Origin: Eutrophocola sp049446715
Lineage (GTDB): Bacteria; Pseudomonadota; Gammaproteobacteria; Pseudomonadales; Pseudohongiellaceae
Reading direction: 5' to 3'
Length of the DNA: 24,034 nt
Assembly: GCA_049446715.1 (NCBI GenBank)
Contig: JBMTQX010000047.1
Coordinates: forward strand, 1 to 24,034
In this document: one piece after another, positions 22,134-24,034 of the stretch
How positions within the stretch are numbered: the first letter of the stretch is position 1
Layout of the letters: each line of letters opens with the position of its first letter
Program-made: the position numbers and the translations under genes
The notes under the pieces: generated by a model
Seen by the model: only the letters and a program-made list of their open reading frames with translations
Told to the model about the DNA's origin: nothing
Database searches by the model: none

Positions 22134-22212
22134 GTAGGTCGGCATAGCGAAGCGTTTGCCGACATGGATATACCTATTGTCGGCAAACAGGCTGCGCCCT
22201 ATGCCGACCTAC
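22134..22212. repeat. REP-like inverted pair, family A, copy 3
   Basis: A 79-bp unit and the cleanest copy: a GTAGGTCGGCATAGCG head, TTTGCCGAC, a 15-bp spacer, GTCGGCAAACAGG, the inner stem GGC-TGC-GCC, and CTATGCCGACCTAC. The apparent coding extension upstream of the dehydrogenase ATG at 22273 runs through this repeat and is not used. Confidence 0.9.
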
Positions 22213-22272
22213 AACTCTCGGGACTGTTCTAGTATTCTTGCCCGATCAATTTCACGAAGCAGGATTCGCATT

Positions 22273-23145
22273 ATGAGTTGCAAAGTTGCCTTTATCGGCC
22301 TCGGCGTCATGGGTTACCCGATGGCGGGTCACCTGGCCAATGCCGGCCATGACGTTACCGTCTATAACCGCACCGCCGCGAAAGCGGAAAAATGGGCGAA
22401 CACCTACCCGGGTAAAACCGCCCCGACCCCGGCTGCCGCCGCTGACCGTGCCGATTTCATTTTTACCTGTGTCGGCAACGACGATGACCTGCGTGCTGTC
22501 ACCATTGGTGATGACGGCGCCTTCAGCACAGTCAAGCCCGGCGCTGTCTTTGTCGACAACACCACCACGTCTGCCATCGTGGCGCGCGAGCTTTCCGCGA
22601 TTGCCAGCGAGAAAGGCTTTGTCTTTATTGATGCGCCGGTCTCCGGCGGTCAGGCCGGCGCCGAGAACGGCAAGCTGACCGTGATGTGCGGTGGTGACGA
22701 AGCCGCCTTTGAAAAAGCCAAACCGGTCATTGCAGCCTTTGCCGCCAGCGTGAAACTGCTGGGACCGTCCGGGTATGGCCAGCTCACCAAGATGGTCAAC
22801 CAGATCTGTATCGCTGGTGTCGTTCAGGGCCTGTCCGAAGGCATAAACTTTGCCAAGCGGGCCGGCCTGGATATTGAGAAGGTGATCGACGTCATCAGCA
22901 AGGGGGCGGCCCAGTCCTGGCAGATGGAAAACCGTTACAAAACCATGATGGCCAACGAGTTCGAGTTCGGTTTTGCCGTGGACTGGATGCGAAAGGATCT
23001 GGGCATCGCCATGGAGGAAGCCGACAAGAACGGTGCCTCCCTGCCGATGACAAAAATTGTCGATGGCTACTACGAAGAAGTGCAGAAAATCGGTGGCAAC
23101 CGCTGGGATACATCCTCGCTGATTGCCCTGCTGGAAAAAGACTGA
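22273..23145 (+). CDS. NAD(P)-dependent beta-hydroxyacid dehydrogenase
   Basis: A 290-residue member of the 3-hydroxyisobutyrate dehydrogenase / tartronate semialdehyde reductase family, which oxidises short beta-hydroxy acids or reduces the semialdehydes. The Rossmann motif GLGVMGYPMA is at residues 9-18. The substrate loop is DAPVSGGQAGAENG near 120-133. The catalytic Lys173 is in GYGQLTKMVNQ. KDLGIAMEEA in the C-terminal helical domain is typical. The substrate (3-hydroxyisobutyrate, tartronate semialdehyde, succinic semialdehyde or other) cannot be decided, and no valine or glyoxylate pathway genes are next to it. The start is ATG 22273 with GCAGGAT upstream. Confidence 0.9.
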   Translation: MSCKVAFIGLGVMGYPMAGHLANAGHDVTVYNRTAAKAEKWANTYPGKTAPTPAAAADRADFIFTCVGNDDDLRAVTIGDDGAFSTVKPGAVFVDNTTTSAIVARELSAIASEKGFVFIDAPVSGGQAGAENGKLTVMCGGDEAAFEKAKPVIAAFAASVKLLGPSGYGQLTKMVNQICIAGVVQGLSEGINFAKRAGLDIEKVIDVISKGAAQSWQMENRYKTMMANEFEFGFAVDWMRKDLGIAMEEADKNGASLPMTKIVDGYYEEVQKIGGNRWDTSSLIALLEKD

Positions 23146-23204
23146 GTTTTCGCGCACCCGGGCGCCGGCAGGCACTTTTGTTGGCGTTCGGCAAAGTCTT
23201 TTTA

Positions 23205-23223
23205 AACCGCCGGTTAATTTTTT
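23205..23223 (+). terminator. Possible short terminator after the dehydrogenase
   Basis: A 4-bp stem AACC / GGTT with a GCC loop is followed by AATTTTTT. The stem is short, so efficiency is doubtful. The U-tract and position, 60 bases after the dehydrogenase stop and before the HNH promoter, are right for a terminator. Confidence 0.4.
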
Positions 23224-23232
23224 CGCCCCGTG

Positions 23233-23261
23233 TTGACGCGTCGGGTTTTTCTGGCTAGAGT
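23233..23261 (+). promoter_or_regulatory. Sigma-70-type promoter of the HNH gene
   Basis: TTGACG (23233-23238) and TAGAGT (23256-23261) are separated by exactly 17 bases. Transcription would start near 23268, about 28 nt before the ATG at 23296. This also argues against the longer in-frame GTG start at 23230. Confidence 0.65.
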
Positions 23262-23295
23262 CAGACCTGAATCAAGGCAAGTCAACTGTAGGATT

Positions 23296-23871
23296 ATGGA
23301 ATTAGTCGACAGTCACGCCCACATTCTCCGACTCAATATTGCTGGTCACCCCGTCGAGTGGCTCACCTGGCAGGAAGCCACTACCCTCTACGCAAGGCAA
23401 CTCATTACCTGGACTCTCGGGTCACCCATCCTGAAAGTACGCGGCGGCACCTCTCGCCTGACCGGTGAACAATCCAGCATCGAACTGCACAGCATCGTCG
23501 CCTGCGCCGGCGAGCTGCATACCGGCCAACCGAAAAAACCGGCCCTGAGCAACCGCATCCTGTTTCGCCGTGACCAGAACCTGTGCATGTACTGCGGCAA
23601 AGAATTCAGCGACAAGGAACTGAGCTGCGATCACATCGTGCCGACCTCACGCGGTGGCGCCAACACCTGGGTCAACGTGGTGGCCGCCTGCCGTCGCTGC
23701 AACCATTACAAGCAGGACCGCACGCCGGAAGAGGCGCACATGGAACTGCTCGCCCTGCCCTTCGAACCCAACCCGGCCGAATACCTGGCGCTGGTCAACA
23801 GCAAGCGCATCAGGGCCGACCAGATGGAATTCCTCAAGTCGCAGTTTTCGAAGAACTGTCGGCTCCAGTAG
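23296..23871 (+). CDS. HNH endonuclease family protein
   Basis: A 191-residue stand-alone HNH protein. The N-terminal 80 residues (LRLNIAGHPVEWLTWQEATT) form a conserved extra domain seen in a family widespread in gammaproteobacteria. The nuclease module follows: zinc cysteines C97-M-Y-C100, the catalytic CDHIVPTSRGG with Asp112-His113, Asn in NTWVNVV, and the second zinc pair CRRCN. The fold is complete, so it should bind and nick or cut DNA with a divalent metal. It is not near restriction or toxin genes and no inhibitor partner is visible, so a housekeeping or repair role is as likely as defence. ATG 23296 follows TAGGATT. Confidence 0.85.
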   Translation: MELVDSHAHILRLNIAGHPVEWLTWQEATTLYARQLITWTLGSPILKVRGGTSRLTGEQSSIELHSIVACAGELHTGQPKKPALSNRILFRRDQNLCMYCGKEFSDKELSCDHIVPTSRGGANTWVNVVAACRRCNHYKQDRTPEEAHMELLALPFEPNPAEYLALVNSKRIRADQMEFLKSQFSKNCRLQ

Positions 23872-23904
23872 CTTCTCAATCGTAAAATTATTTTTTGGAT
23901 AATC

Positions 23905-23940
23905 GCCGGATGACGGCCCTGCGGGCCTCTTCCGGCCCAC
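23905..23940. repeat. REP-like unit, family B, copy 2
   Basis: GCCGGATGAC with the inner stem GGCCC-TGC-GGGCC and the end TCCGGCCCAC. Compared with copy 1 (GGCAC / GTGCC) the inner stem changes on both sides and still pairs. Confidence 0.75.
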
Positions 23941-23980
23941 AGCAAACGTTTCCAATGTCTGTAATTGTATTGGGCTTTAT

Positions 23981-24012
23981 GTCGGCAAACGGGCTGCGGC
24001 CTATGCCGGCAT
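23981..24012. repeat. REP-like half unit, family A, copy 4
   Basis: GTCGGCAAACGGGCTGCGG followed by CCTATGCCGGCAT is the right half of the family-A pair without the final CTAC. A further GTAGGCCG begins at 24027 and is cut by the window end, which is the head of another family-B unit. The stretch 23872-24034 therefore holds a repeat cluster and no gene. Confidence 0.7.
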
Positions 24013-24034
24013 TGTGAACGAATCATGTAGGCCG

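Noticed and set aside
22156..22272. N-terminal extension of the beta-hydroxyacid dehydrogenase
   Set aside because: The extension is translated REP repeat. The Rossmann motif starts normally after ATG 22273.
23233..23295. Upstream GTG start (23230) for the HNH protein
   Set aside because: The extra codons cover a 17-bp-spaced -35/-10 promoter, and ATG 23296 has its own ribosome site.
23296..23871. HNH gene as part of a restriction, toxin or homing system
   Set aside because: No methylase, immunity gene, intron or intein borders are visible. The family with this N-terminal domain is usually stand-alone.

Overview
The window looks like chromosomal DNA of a gammaproteobacterium, probably a free-living marine-type lineage. 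The reasons are the peptidoglycan-recycling ligase Mpl, PdxH, an Fpr-type ferredoxin-NADP reductase, an OxyR-like LysR regulator, a pyrophosphate-dependent phosphofructokinase and a pair of secreted families (duplicated-domain protein plus DUF6152-like protein) that I associate with marine proteobacteria. No species is assigned. I see no tRNA or rRNA gene, no CRISPR array, no phage and no intact insertion sequence.

Layout. 1-2100: metal or heme-related membrane genes on the minus strand (a CDF metal exporter followed by a PepSY-TM protein). 2158-3558: a decayed beta-CASP metallo-beta-lactamase-fold gene with two in-frame stop codons. 3555-4223: a secreted alpha/beta hydrolase. 4372-6365: an exported protein made of two homologous halves, followed by a small exported DUF6152-like protein. 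6463-7244: a gene graveyard where the start of one exported protein is joined to the tail of a flavoprotein disulfide reductase. 7342-8811: a Tat-exported amidase with an altered oxyanion-loop motif. 8966-12607: an OxyR-like regulator without the peroxidatic cysteine, divergent from an operon of ornithine decarboxylase and a deoxyhypusine-synthase-like enzyme. 12868-16085: minus-strand genes for Mpl, a LON-domain protein, a one-span membrane protein and a secreted trypsin-like protease. 16163-16477: a large nested inverted repeat. 16540-18696: PPi-phosphofructokinase and an AEC transporter. 19002-19667: an FMN riboswitch controlling a type II lumazine synthase (RibH2). 19789-21969: PdxH, a MORN-repeat protein and Fpr. 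22273-23871: a beta-hydroxyacid dehydrogenase and an HNH endonuclease.

Three themes stand out. First, the polyamine operon: ornithine decarboxylase should supply putrescine to a DHS-like enzyme that keeps the catalytic lysine but has changed spermidine-site residues, next to a regulator that looks like OxyR with its peroxide sensor removed. Second, the right third is rich in dispersed REP-like palindromes of two families, mostly as inverted pairs with compensatory stem changes. A separate 315-bp element lies upstream of the phosphofructokinase. Third, active decay: two long pseudogene regions carry nonsense codons, frameshifts and loss of catalytic residues.

All calls come from reading the sequence and from remembered family motifs. 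No database search was run.
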